This document shows positions 26,105 through 35,304 of a DNA stretch of 64,000 nt, piece after piece. Both the position numbers and the translations under genes were made by a program. Below the pieces are notes generated by a model. That model worked only from the letters and a program-made list of their open reading frames with translations. It searched no databases and had not been told where the DNA came from. The stretch is from Robiginitomaculum sp. (lineage in GTDB: Bacteria > Pseudomonadota > Alphaproteobacteria > Caulobacterales > Maricaulaceae), in NCBI GenBank assembly GCA_021776615.1, contig JAJFFO010000007.1:310001-374000 (forward strand). Direction: 5' to 3'. Each line of letters opens with the position of its first letter. Position 1 is the first letter of the stretch.

Positions 26105-27694
26105 ATGACCAACCTTCCCAATGCTGACGAAGCCGCCCGGCGGCGCACTTTCGCCATCATCTCGCACCCGGATGCGGGCAAAACCACGTTGACCGAGAAT
26201 GTGCTACAGGCCGCCGGCGCCATCCGCCTCGCCGGGCAGGTACGCGCACGCGGCCAAAACCGACGCACCTCGTCGGACTGGATGCGTATTGAGCGCGAAC
26301 GGGGCATTTCAGTGTCTTCGTCGGTGATGACGTTTGAACACCGCGATCTGGTTTTCAACCTGTTGGACACGCCGGGCCATGAAGATTTTTCCGAGGACAC
26401 CTATCGCACTCTGACCGCCGCTGATTCTGCGGTAATGGTATTGGACGCCGCCAAGGGTATTGAGCCACAAACCTTAAAGCTGTTTGAAGTGTGCCGACTG
26501 CGCGATATTCCGATTTTAACCTTCATCAACAAAATGGATCGCGAGGCCCTCGATCCGCTCGAATTGTTGGACGAAATCAGCGATAAACTGGCGCTTGACG
26601 CCAGCCCGATGCAATGGCCTGCCGGGTCTGGCCTGCGCTTTCGCGGCGTGCAGGATTTGCGCGACAACATGTTTATCCCGTTTGAAAAACAGACCGGGGA
26701 AACGCCTTTGCGGCGGGTGAATTTGGACGATCCGCAAATGGACGGATTTTTACCCGATGGTCAACGCGAAGAATTGTTAGAGGCGGCAGAATTAGCGCGC
26801 GAAGCCTGCCCAACATTTGACGTGCAATCCTACCGCGAAGGCCATTTGACACCGGTCTATTTTGGTTCTGCGCTAAAGCATTTTGGCGTTATCGATCTTC
26901 TTAATGCCTTGGCCGATCATGCGCCAAGCCCGCGGCCAACCAAAGCCCATATCAATGGTGAAGAAACCCTCACCCAACCGGGCGCGGCGCAAACCACCGG
27001 TTTTGTGTTCAAGGTGCAAGCCAATATGGACCCCAATCATCGCGACCGGGTTGCCTTTACCCGGCTGGCATCGGGCAAGTTTAAGCGCGGCATGAAGCTC
27101 AAAACGCTGGCGGGCAAAGTCATGAGCGTCAATGCGCCGATTATGTTTTTTGCCAATGATCGCGGCATTGCCGAAGAGGCCTTTGCCGGCGACGTCATTG
27201 GTATTCCCAACCATGGTACCTTGCGGGTTGGCGATAGTTTGAGCGAAAGCGGCAAGGTGCAATTTGCTGGCATCCCGAATTTCGCCCCCGAATTATTACG
27301 CCGCGCGCGCCCCAAAGATCCGATGAAGGCCAAGCATTTACGCAAAGCGCTGGAAAGCCTCGCCGAGGAAGGCGTGACGCAGCTTTTCAAGCCACTCATC
27401 GGCGCGGACATGATTTTGGGCGCGGTCGGGCAATTGCAGATCGAGGTAACCGCCGAACGCATTGCCGAGGAATACAAACTCGACGTGGTATTCGAAGAGG
27501 CACCCTATGCCGTCGCCCGCTGGATTAGCGGCCCCGATAAAGCCGACATCACCACTTTCATCGACAAGCACAAAATGCAAATGGCCGAAGATGTTGATGG
27601 CGACCCGGTATTTTTGGGCAAGAGCGCGTGGGAAATCGGCTATGCGCAGGAAAAGTTTCCCGACGTAAAATTTATGAACACCAAGGAACGCTAA
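26105..27694 (+). CDS. prfC: Peptide chain release factor 3
   Basis: A 529-residue translational GTPase that recycles RF1/RF2 after termination. It has G1 SHPDAGKTTLTEN (about 19-31), the RF3-specific RGISVSSSVM switch I region, G3 DTPGHEDFSEDTYRTL and G4 NKMDRE. The C-terminal domains match RF3 (FKVQANMDPNHRDR, GAVGQLQIEV, RWISGPDKADI). Length equals the E. coli protein. The stop is 3 nt before the start of the mechanosensitive channel gene, so they share a transcript. Confidence 0.97.
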   Translation: MTNLPNADEAARRRTFAIISHPDAGKTTLTENVLQAAGAIRLAGQVRARGQNRRTSSDWMRIERERGISVSSSVMTFEHRDLVFNLLDTPGHEDFSEDTYRTLTAADSAVMVLDAAKGIEPQTLKLFEVCRLRDIPILTFINKMDREALDPLELLDEISDKLALDASPMQWPAGSGLRFRGVQDLRDNMFIPFEKQTGETPLRRVNLDDPQMDGFLPDGQREELLEAAELAREACPTFDVQSYREGHLTPVYFGSALKHFGVIDLLNALADHAPSPRPTKAHINGEETLTQPGAAQTTGFVFKVQANMDPNHRDRVAFTRLASGKFKRGMKLKTLAGKVMSVNAPIMFFANDRGIAEEAFAGDVIGIPNHGTLRVGDSLSESGKVQFAGIPNFAPELLRRARPKDPMKAKHLRKALESLAEEGVTQLFKPLIGADMILGAVGQLQIEVTAERIAEEYKLDVVFEEAPYAVARWISGPDKADITTFIDKHKMQMAEDVDGDPVFLGKSAWEIGYAQEKFPDVKFMNTKER

Positions 27695-27697
27695 CTC

Positions 27698-28840
27698 ATG
27701 ATCGCTGCAACAACCACAAACCTCATGGACCATCTGCGCGAGCTTGGCGCCATTGTCGCGCAGGTTTGGCATAAGTCAGTTTTTGATGTCAGCATTGGCG
27801 CGCTGGCAATCGCGGTTGGAATTGTTGTCCTGTCGCTGCTGGTTCGTGGGCTGGTGAGCCGCTATTTACTCAAAGTACTGTTTCGGCTGGCACAACGTTC
27901 GGCCAATAAGTTCGATGACCAATTGCTGAGCGCTTTGGACGCCCCGCTTAAACTGGTGCCGGTGATTATCGGTTTATTTTTTGCTATTCAGGTTTTGGGT
28001 TTGGAAAGCGGCGCCCAACTCGCCGCCGCCAATGTTTTACGATCCTTGATTGCGTATGCGATTTTTTGGGCGCTGGTGCGCAGCGTTGAGCCAGCATTTT
28101 ATGTGCTCGCGCCATTGCGCGACATCTTCAGCCCGGCAATTCTCGATTGGGCAAAAAAGGCGGCGCGTGGCCTGCTCATGTTTATTGGTGGTGCCGCCAT
28201 ATTGGAAATTTGGGGCATTCAGATTGGCCCGATGTTGGCCGGGCTTGGCATATTTGGCGTGGCCGTCGCCCTTGGCGCACAGGATTTATTCAAAAACCTC
28301 ATCGCCGGGATTTTGATATTGGCCGAGCGCCGCTTTAACCCCGGCGAATGGATCAAGGTTGAAGGCGTGGTTGAAGGCACGGCGGAGCAGATTAATTTTC
28401 GCTCCACCCAAATTCGCCGCTTCGACAAGGCCGTCGTGCATGTGCCCAATGCCAAATTATCCGACAATGCGGTGATCAATTATTCGCGCATGACCCACAG
28501 GCGGATTTATTGGAAAATCGGTCTGGTATACAGCGCCAGCACCGAACAATTACGCGCCGTGCAACAGGGCATTTGGAACTATCTCGCCAATAATGATGAT
28601 TTTGCCGCCCCGCCAGAAGTCAGCACCTTCGTCCACATTGACAGCTTCAATGATAGCTCGATCGATCTGATGATTTATTGCTTTACCAAAACCACCAATT
28701 GGGGCGATTGGCTGAAAATCAAGGAAGATTTTGTCTGCGCCGTCAAGGAAATTGTCGCCGAAGCCGGTACCGATTTCGCTTTCCCGTCGCGCACCATTTA
28801 TGTGGAACAAAGCGGCGAGCCCGGCGGTTTAGCGCTCTAG
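27698..28840 (+). CDS. MscS-family mechanosensitive ion channel
   Basis: A 380-residue membrane protein. It has about four or five N-terminal hydrophobic segments, then the pore helix and beta domain typical of MscS: LAGLGIFGVAVALGAQDLFKNLIAGILIL (about 184-212) followed by RRFNPGEWIKVEGVVEGTAEQI and the RTIYVEQ end. It would open under hypo-osmotic membrane tension. It starts 3 nt after prfC. Its TAG stop is shared with the convergent VWA gene in a CTAG palindrome. Confidence 0.92.
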   Translation: MIAATTTNLMDHLRELGAIVAQVWHKSVFDVSIGALAIAVGIVVLSLLVRGLVSRYLLKVLFRLAQRSANKFDDQLLSALDAPLKLVPVIIGLFFAIQVLGLESGAQLAAANVLRSLIAYAIFWALVRSVEPAFYVLAPLRDIFSPAILDWAKKAARGLLMFIGGAAILEIWGIQIGPMLAGLGIFGVAVALGAQDLFKNLIAGILILAERRFNPGEWIKVEGVVEGTAEQINFRSTQIRRFDKAVVHVPNAKLSDNAVINYSRMTHRRIYWKIGLVYSASTEQLRAVQQGIWNYLANNDDFAAPPEVSTFVHIDSFNDSSIDLMIYCFTKTTNWGDWLKIKEDFVCAVKEIVAEAGTDFAFPSRTIYVEQSGEPGGLAL

Positions 28841-30018
28841 CGCGCCAATTCCTTCATGGCGTTTTCAATGCCATCGAGGGTCAGGGAAAACATGCGGTGG
28901 CGGCCGATAATCTGGGCGATCATGGATATGCTGGCGGTATAGTCCCAATATTTCTCCGGCGTCGGGTTGAGCCAGATAACGTCGGTATAGGTGTCGACTA
29001 CGCGTTGTAGCCACATGGCCCCGGCCTCGTCATTCCAGTGCTCGACCGAGCCACCGGGCACGGTGATCTCATAAGGGCTCATGCTGGCATCGCCGACAAA
29101 TACAATTTTGGTGTCCGATGGCAGCGTGTGCAACACGTCCCATGTCGGTAGGACTTCGTTGCGACGACGACGATTATCGCGCCACACTGCCTCATACAGG
29201 CAATTGTGAAAATAATAATGGTCGAGGCGTTTGAACTCGGTTCGCGCCGCCGAGAAAAGTTCCTCGCATTGATTGATGAACGGATCCATCGAGCCGCCAA
29301 CATCCAAAAATAACGCCACTTTTACTGTATTGCGTCGTTCGGGCCGCATTAGAATATCCAGCCAGCCTTGCTTGGCGGTGGCATCAATGGTGCCGCGTAA
29401 ATCCAGCTCTTCCGCCGCGCCATCGCGGGCAAATTTGCGCAAGCGGCGCAGCGCCACTTTGATATTGCGGGTGCCCAATTCGCGTTTCCCATCGAGGTTT
29501 TTAAACTCGCGTTTGTCCCACACCTTGACCGCGCGGCCATGGCGACCTTGCTCTTGGCCAATGCGAACGCCTTCGGGGTTATAGCCGTGAGCGCCAAAGG
29601 GCGAGGTGCCCGCCGTGCCAATCCATTTATTACCGCCCTGATGACGTTTTTCTTGTTCCTTGAGACGCTCGGCCAAAGTCTCCATCAATTTGTCCCAACC
29701 GCCCAGCGCCTCGATCTCGCGCTTTTCTTCTTCGGTGAGGAATTTTTCAGTCATTTTGCGCAGCCATTCTTCGGGGATTTGCGCTTCGCCAACCAAATCA
29801 TCAGTGCTTTGCACGCCTTTAAAGACGGTGCCGAATACCCGGTCGAACTTGTCCAGATCGCGCTCATCCTTGACCAGAGCGGCGCGCGATAAATAATAAA
29901 ATTCGTCGACCTTGCGCGAAATGACGCCCTTATCCAGCGCTTCAACCAGCGTTAGATATTCGCGTAAACTGACCGGCACTTTGGCGGCGCGCAATTGCGC
30001 AAAAAATTGCGTAAACAT
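28837..30018 (-). CDS. CoxE-like VWA domain protein
   Basis: A 393-residue cytoplasmic protein. The N-terminal FFAQLRAAKVPVSLREYL and DEFYYLSRAALVKDERDLD, plus the later MIDAS-like LFLDVGGSMDPF (about 237-248), identify the CoxE/COG3825-type VWA proteins. The canonical DxSxS metal site reads DVGGS, as I recall for this subgroup. These proteins usually pair with a MoxR-type AAA+ ATPase as a chaperone-like system; no such ATPase is adjacent or elsewhere in the window. It converges on mscS with a 4-nt overlap. Confidence 0.82.
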   Translation of the reverse strand: MFTQFFAQLRAAKVPVSLREYLTLVEALDKGVISRKVDEFYYLSRAALVKDERDLDKFDRVFGTVFKGVQSTDDLVGEAQIPEEWLRKMTEKFLTEEEKREIEALGGWDKLMETLAERLKEQEKRHQGGNKWIGTAGTSPFGAHGYNPEGVRIGQEQGRHGRAVKVWDKREFKNLDGKRELGTRNIKVALRRLRKFARDGAAEELDLRGTIDATAKQGWLDILMRPERRNTVKVALFLDVGGSMDPFINQCEELFSAARTEFKRLDHYYFHNCLYEAVWRDNRRRRNEVLPTWDVLHTLPSDTKIVFVGDASMSPYEITVPGGSVEHWNDEAGAMWLQRVVDTYTDVIWLNPTPEKYWDYTASISMIAQIIGRHRMFSLTLDGIENAMKELAR

Positions 30019-30182
30019 GGGCGCAAGTTAGCGGCGTTTTATCAGGACCACCAGCGCGGCCATATGCAATTTAGATGATTTGATCATCTCAAGCGTTTTA
30101 ATCCTTGAATGCGACCGGCGCGTCCGGCACCATTCGCCGACGATTATACTCGTGGGCACATTCACCAAAAGGCACTGACATT

Positions 30183-31475
30183 ATGGCGGCGATGAAAATA
30201 TCCAGACGCTCCCTTTTTCGCGGCGCAGCGGCAATGGGCGCATTATCCCTTGGCACCAATAGTGCAGCACCAGCATTTTCCCGCCAGCCGGAAACCGCCA
30301 TGGCCTTGGCCAGTGACGAACGCTTCTGGGCACAGATCGCCAAGGATTTTGATATTTCGCCCGACATCATCAATCTTGAAAACGGCTATTGGGGATTGAT
30401 GGCCCGCCCGGTATTGGAGGATTACATCGTCCATACCCGCGCGGTAAACCGCAACAATTCCTTCTATGCCAGACGCGAATATAACAAAGACGCGGCGGCG
30501 GTGCTTACCCGAACAGCGGCGGCGCTGGGTGCCGATGAGGGAGAGATTGCCATCACCCGCGGGGCCACCGAGGCTTTGCAGGCACTGATTGGCGGTTATG
30601 ATAAACTCAAACCCGGCGACGCGGTAATGTATGCCGATCTCGACTATTATTCGATGAAAAGCGCCATGGACTGGACCGCCAAACGCCATGGCTGCGATGT
30701 GGTGCGTTTAGAAATTCCGCAGCCGGTTAGCTATGATCAACTTATTGAATTTTATACCGAAGCATTGGCCGCTAATCCACGGGTGCGACTTTTACTGCTG
30801 ACCCATATCAGCCACCGCACCGGCCTGATGATACCGGTAAAAGCGATCACCAAAGCGGCACGGGCCATGGGCGTCGATGTGATTGTCGATGCCGCCCATT
30901 CGTTTGGGCAAGTTGATATAAAGATTGAGGATTTGGGCGCCGATTTTATCGGCTTTAATTTGCACAAATGGATTGGCGCCCCGATCGGCACCGGGGCAAT
31001 GTATATCCGCAAAACCCGGCTTGAAGATATTGCCCCCAACCTGGCCTCTGACAGCTCGGAAAAACACCGCCTTTCGGGCCGTATTCACACCGGCACCTCT
31101 AACTTTGCCGCCATTCTGACCCTGCCAGCCGCGTTTGATTATCACGAACGCATAGGGCGGCAAAATAAGCAGGCACGGCTGCGTTATTTGCGCAATCTGT
31201 GGGTCGAAGCGGTTAGCGATTTGGAGATGCTGGAAATCCTCACCCCCAATGATGAGCGCCTGCATGGGGGCATCACCTCGTTTCGTTTGCGCGGTAAAAC
31301 CAGCGTTGATGACAATAAAGCGATTGCCGAGCGTCTGGTGCAAGAGTTCGGCATTTTCACCACCCACCGCGATGGGGTGGCCAAGGGCGCGTGCGTGCGG
31401 GTGACCCCGGCGATTTATAATAGTGCCGATGATTGCCATCGACTGGCCATGGCTTTACGCAAGATCACCACGTAA
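30183..31475 (+). CDS. Tat-exported class V aminotransferase-fold PLP protein
   Basis: 430 residues from the ATG at 30183, fixed by AAAAGG 9 nt upstream. The N-terminus is a twin-arginine signal (SRRSLFRGAAAMGALSLG), implying folded export with cofactor. The class V core includes NLENGYWGLM, ITRGATEALQALIGGY, VIVDAAHSFGQVDI and the Schiff-base lysine in FNLHKWIGAP, followed by SGRIHTGTSNFAA. The closest recognisable type is isopenicillin N epimerase/cysteine desulfurase-like proteins. The substrate is unknown. It is monocistronic. Confidence 0.85.
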   Translation: MAAMKISRRSLFRGAAAMGALSLGTNSAAPAFSRQPETAMALASDERFWAQIAKDFDISPDIINLENGYWGLMARPVLEDYIVHTRAVNRNNSFYARREYNKDAAAVLTRTAAALGADEGEIAITRGATEALQALIGGYDKLKPGDAVMYADLDYYSMKSAMDWTAKRHGCDVVRLEIPQPVSYDQLIEFYTEALAANPRVRLLLLTHISHRTGLMIPVKAITKAARAMGVDVIVDAAHSFGQVDIKIEDLGADFIGFNLHKWIGAPIGTGAMYIRKTRLEDIAPNLASDSSEKHRLSGRIHTGTSNFAAILTLPAAFDYHERIGRQNKQARLRYLRNLWVEAVSDLEMLEILTPNDERLHGGITSFRLRGKTSVDDNKAIAERLVQEFGIFTTHRDGVAKGACVRVTPAIYNSADDCHRLAMALRKITT

Positions 31476-31556
31476 TTGTGATCCTGATAGCGTTAAAACA
31501 AGTGGAGAATGACCCGCATTTGCGCTAGGGTTCGCACAGGGTTTAGGGAGATTGTC

Positions 31557-32174
31557 ATGGCCGCAGCATCACACGAGCAAAATCGCAAAAGCAGGAAAGG
31601 CCTTTATACCGGCATTGGTATTACCGCCATTCTTGGGGTTTTCAGCCTTGCATACGTCTCGCTCATGGGCGGCGCGGTTGCGGCAGAAGGCACGGCCTAT
31701 GACTATGAGTTTATCTCTATTGACGACGCGCCTTTGCCGCTGTCGCAATTTAAGGGCAAGACGGTTTTGCTGGTTAATACCGCGTCCAAATGTGGTTTCA
31801 CTCCACAATATGAGGGGTTGCAGGCCTTATGGGAAGAATATCGCGATCAGGGCCTTGTCGTGCTTGGCGCGCCCAGCAATGATTTTGGCGAGCAAGAAAA
31901 GGGCAGCGAAGCTGAAATCAAGAAATTCTGCGAAGTGAATTTCAATATCAACTTTCCGCTGACCTCCAAAATCGTCACCAAAGGTGATACCGCCCATCCG
32001 TTTTACCAATGGGCGCGCGCCGAGATTGGCACTGGCCCGAAATGGAATTTCCACAAATATCTGATTGACCCGGACGGCAATCTGGTTGGCTCTTTCCCTT
32101 CAATCGTCAAACCAATGTCAAAAAAGCTACGCAAAGCTGTGGAAGCAAACCTGCCTGCTGATCCTGAAAGTTAA
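31557..32174 (+). CDS. Glutathione peroxidase family protein, membrane-anchored
   Basis: 205 residues from the ATG at 31557, where AGGGAG sits 6 nt upstream. An N-terminal anchor or signal (LYTGIGITAILGVFSLAYVSL) precedes a GPx thioredoxin-fold domain. The peroxidatic site is Cys, not Sec: LVNTASKCGFTPQYEGL. Other family motifs are GAPSNDFGEQEKG and KWNFHKYLID, giving the Cys-Gln-Trp-Asn tetrad. It would reduce lipid or hydrogen peroxides at the membrane or periplasm, probably with thioredoxin-like donors. Confidence 0.92.
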   Translation: MAAASHEQNRKSRKGLYTGIGITAILGVFSLAYVSLMGGAVAAEGTAYDYEFISIDDAPLPLSQFKGKTVLLVNTASKCGFTPQYEGLQALWEEYRDQGLVVLGAPSNDFGEQEKGSEAEIKKFCEVNFNINFPLTSKIVTKGDTAHPFYQWARAEIGTGPKWNFHKYLIDPDGNLVGSFPSIVKPMSKKLRKAVEANLPADPES

Positions 32175-32186
32175 AACCTCCCGCCC

Positions 32187-32942
32187 CTAGCTTTTGTCCT
32201 CACCATCTTTCAGTCCTGCCCGTAACTCATCGGTAAGGCGGAAAAAGGTGCGGCGCACGTCTGCGCTATAGGGGTTTTCACGCTCAATGGCGCGAAAAAG
32301 CGCGTCCGAATCGCCGCGCACCAATTGCATGGCATTGACCAGATAATCAAAACTCAATGTGGTTTGGCGGCGCGGCAATGGCTCCATCTGGTCCAGCACT
32401 TTGGCGATCAAATGGGTAAGCCCCTGCACCATGGCCATATCGCGATCATGGTTATCAGCATCACTTAAAAACGCATCCAAATGCAATCGGTCTTTTAAAA
32501 ATCCAATGATCCGCTTAAGGCGCGCCGGGCTGACTCCGCGCACCGGGCACAAGGCAATTTTGAGCCCCTGCAATCCCGTATCTGCACTTTGCGGCCCGAA
32601 CAAAGGATGGGTGCCCACAACGCCAACATTGGCGGGCAAAGCCGCGTCCATCGCCGCCATTGGGCCAAGCTTGATCGAGGCCACGTCGAACACTATGGCC
32701 CCCGGCAGCACAGAAGGCGCGATGGCCTTGGCGACTGGTTCGATCTGCAAAACTGGTACCGCCAGCACCACATAACGGGCGCTGGCGCACTCTTCCAAAG
32801 AAACAAGATCTACGCCCTCAGCGGCGGCAAATGCCGCGGCTTCGGGTGAAGGATCGCACGCGCGGATGGCAAAAAAGCTGCGCAATTCGCGCACCAATAA
32901 TTGCCCAAAAGCCCCAAGGCCAATAACCCCCATACTCTGCAC
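32187..32942 (-). CDS. Prephenate/arogenate dehydrogenase
   Basis: A 251-residue NAD(P)-binding protein with a Rossmann GLGAFGQLL at the N-terminus, VVLAVPV, FDVASIKLGPM, and the TyrA substrate-site motif GTHPLFGPQSA (about 110-120). Further family features are NHDRDMAMVQGLTHLIAK near residue 165. It performs oxidative decarboxylation of prephenate (or arogenate) in tyrosine synthesis. GTG at 32942 is preferred because GGAG lies 7 nt upstream; ATG at 32933 is the alternative. No other aromatic amino-acid gene is adjacent. Confidence 0.88.
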   Translation of the reverse strand: MQSMGVIGLGAFGQLLVRELRSFFAIRACDPSPEAAAFAAAEGVDLVSLEECASARYVVLAVPVLQIEPVAKAIAPSVLPGAIVFDVASIKLGPMAAMDAALPANVGVVGTHPLFGPQSADTGLQGLKIALCPVRGVSPARLKRIIGFLKDRLHLDAFLSDADNHDRDMAMVQGLTHLIAKVLDQMEPLPRRQTTLSFDYLVNAMQLVRGDSDALFRAIERENPYSADVRRTFFRLTDELRAGLKDGEDKS

Positions 32943-32984
32943 GATACTTCTCCGACAACCAGCAGGGCATGGGGGCGAGGACCC

Positions 32985-34928
32985 CTAACGCGTGCCGTGC
33001 ATACCTTTTTTCAGGATTGGCGTGACAATGAAAATGGCTATCGCAATGCCGATAGCGACCATGCCCACTTTGGCATAAACCTCAATGTAATTGGCTTTGG
33101 CAGCGGCAAGGTCAACAATTTCCCCGCCAACGGTTTCAGCGCCAGTAGAAGCGGCGATAATCCCGGCCACATAATTGGCAAACCCGGATGCCAGGAACCA
33201 GGCACCCATCATCATACCAACCACACGCGGCATGGACAATTTGGTGATTGCCGACAGCCCAACCGGAGACAGGCAAAGCTCGCCCATCGTGTGCAAAAGG
33301 TACAATAGCACGATCCAGATCATCGGCGTGAGACCTTCAGTACCCGACATTTTCATGCCTTGTACCAACACGATAAACCCAAGGCCGACCAGTAATACGG
33401 CTATGGAGAATTTCACCGGTGTTGAGGGTTCGCGCTTATGTTTTGCCAACCAAATCCACATGGCGGCGAATAGTGGCGCGATGGTGAAAATGAAGAAGGC
33501 ATTCAAGGATTGGAACATGGATGCCGGGATTTCCCAGCCAAACATATTACGATCCACGGCCCGGTCGGTCAGCAAGCTTAGCGAGGACCCGGCCTGCTCG
33601 AACAAGGACCAGAACGGCAATTGTACCAAAATCAGGAATGAAGCCACCAGCATGCGATCACGGTCTTCCGATGGCACCGTCATAATATTGGCGACCAAGA
33701 TGACCACCAACATGGCCAGCCCGGCATACATGCCATATTTGCCAGCGGCAGAGCTAAAGATGTCAAACGCGCCAATACCGAATTTGGCAGCAAAGCTTGC
33801 CAACACTGGCAGGAACAGCAAAACAAACGACAAATAGAACACGCCGCGCTCTAGTTTATGGTCGCCACTGCCATCTTTTTTCCCAATGGTGTAAAGCGAA
33901 AAACTAAGGATGGTGGCGATAACCAGCAGCGCAAAGCCGTTCAGCAAATCACCAACAAAACCTTCATTCTTAATCAAAACAAAGGACACCCCAACCATCA
34001 CCACGCCGCCAACATAAATTAGCAATTCGCGCGACAGGCCAGCAAAAACTTTTTCCTTCAGGATTGCCGGATTGGGCGGTTCGGCCCGTCCGCCCAGAAG
34101 GCTTTGCCAGCGGGTGAAGACAAACAGGCCCAGCAACATGCCAAAACCGGCAAGGCCAAAGCCGTATTTCCAACCATAGGTTTGCCCAAGATAGCCGCAC
34201 GCCAGGGTCGCCAGGAATGAGCCGAGATTGATGCCCATATAATAAATGGTGAAGCCCGAATCGCGGCGAATATCGCCTTGGTCATATAGCGCGCCAACAA
34301 TGGTAGAGATATTGGCCTTTAAAAACCCGACACCGGCAATAATCAACGCCAGTGATAAATAGAAAATATTGAGGAAAGTCGGGTTGGTCTGCACATTCTT
34401 TTCATAGGCACCTGCCGGCAAAAGCGCGGGAATTATGGTCCCCTCTGTGCCCTCAACTTCAATGCCTAGCTCGGAAAAACTGATATCAAACTTATCATTG
34501 CCAGCAGCCAAATGGCGCTTGGCATTATCGCCGCGACCTTCTGTGACAATTTCGTAGGACGCGCCCTCATAGCTGACGAATTCTTGCGACTGTTTGCCCT
34601 CAAAGGCCATGCCGAAATGGCCCAGCACAAGAAGAATAGCGCCAAACGTAACCGCTTTGCGGGACCCTAAAAAGCGATCCGCCAGCGTGCCGCCAATTAC
34701 CGGGGTAACATAAACCAGCGCCGTATAGGCACCATAAATCATCGCTGAACGCTGATCCGAGAAAAGGAAATGCTGCGTGAGATAAAAAATCAGCAGCGCG
34801 CGCATGCCATAATAGGAAAAGCGCTCCCACATTTCGGTCAAGAATAAGATGGCCAATCCCTTTGGATGGCCAAAAAATGAAGTGTCGTCAGACCCGCCAA
34901 GCGGGGCTTTCGCGATAGTTTCTGCCAC
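32985..34928 (-). CDS. POT/PTR family proton-coupled peptide transporter
   Basis: A 647-residue major facilitator protein. The POT signature ExxERFxYYG is present (TEMWERFSYYGMRALL, about 31-46), as are GGTLADRFLGSRKAV and the second motif region FTIYYMGINLGSF. About 14 hydrophobic segments are visible. A soluble insertion of about 70 residues (about 115-185, charged and Gly-rich) between early TM helices is unusual. A GTG start is fixed by GGGGAG 7 nt upstream. It would import di/tripeptides with protons. Confidence 0.92.
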   Translation of the reverse strand: MAETIAKAPLGGSDDTSFFGHPKGLAILFLTEMWERFSYYGMRALLIFYLTQHFLFSDQRSAMIYGAYTALVYVTPVIGGTLADRFLGSRKAVTFGAILLVLGHFGMAFEGKQSQEFVSYEGASYEIVTEGRGDNAKRHLAAGNDKFDISFSELGIEVEGTEGTIIPALLPAGAYEKNVQTNPTFLNIFYLSLALIIAGVGFLKANISTIVGALYDQGDIRRDSGFTIYYMGINLGSFLATLACGYLGQTYGWKYGFGLAGFGMLLGLFVFTRWQSLLGGRAEPPNPAILKEKVFAGLSRELLIYVGGVVMVGVSFVLIKNEGFVGDLLNGFALLVIATILSFSLYTIGKKDGSGDHKLERGVFYLSFVLLFLPVLASFAAKFGIGAFDIFSSAAGKYGMYAGLAMLVVILVANIMTVPSEDRDRMLVASFLILVQLPFWSLFEQAGSSLSLLTDRAVDRNMFGWEIPASMFQSLNAFFIFTIAPLFAAMWIWLAKHKREPSTPVKFSIAVLLVGLGFIVLVQGMKMSGTEGLTPMIWIVLLYLLHTMGELCLSPVGLSAITKLSMPRVVGMMMGAWFLASGFANYVAGIIAASTGAETVGGEIVDLAAAKANYIEVYAKVGMVAIGIAIAIFIVTPILKKGMHGTR

Positions 34929-35304
34929 AATAATACTCCCCAGTATTTACAAAGACGGCGCTTAACGCGCCTTTGAAAACACAAGAGCACGGCTTTGCTT
35001 TTTGCTCAAGAGGGGATCGAGAAAACTCTGGTCTATAATGGCACCTGTGCCCGTGCCATTGCTAAAAGTACCATTGCCAGAATGGCGCTCCACACAGTCG
35101 TCACCCTCCGGCTTGACCGAAGGGTCCACCGAAGCCGTTTATACTTGCCGAACGTCATAATGGGTCCCCCGGTCAAGCCGGAGGACGACGAAAGTGCGTC
35201 TATGCGGAACAGCAAGTTATCGGGGTTTCCAACCGGACCGCGAAAGCACCGGACATAAAGCCCGAAACTCCACGCGGTCCCGCCACCCGTTTTAAGTCAG
35301 TGCG
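34929..35304. other. Intergenic stretch with an alphaproteobacterial palindromic repeat
   Basis: This 376 bp gap lies between the POT transporter start and the VOC gene end. It contains the inverted repeat at 35105-35184, described separately. The only long frame crossing it (34995-35258) runs through the repeat and has no family features, so I treat it as non-coding. The POT promoter should lie at the left end. Confidence 0.6.
35097..35190. repeat. Intergenic palindromic repeat element
   Basis: Two arms face each other: CCTCCGGCTTGACCG at 35105-35119 and its perfect reverse complement at 35170-35184, separated by 50 bp. The flanks GTCGTC/GACGAC and GGGTCCA/TGGGTCC extend the symmetry. Elements with this core are widespread between genes in alphaproteobacterial genomes as I recall them. 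Only one copy is in the window. Confidence 0.8.

Noticed and set aside
34995-35258. 87-codon frame in the POT-VOC gap
   Set aside because: It runs through the palindromic repeat at 35105-35184 and looks like translated repeat.
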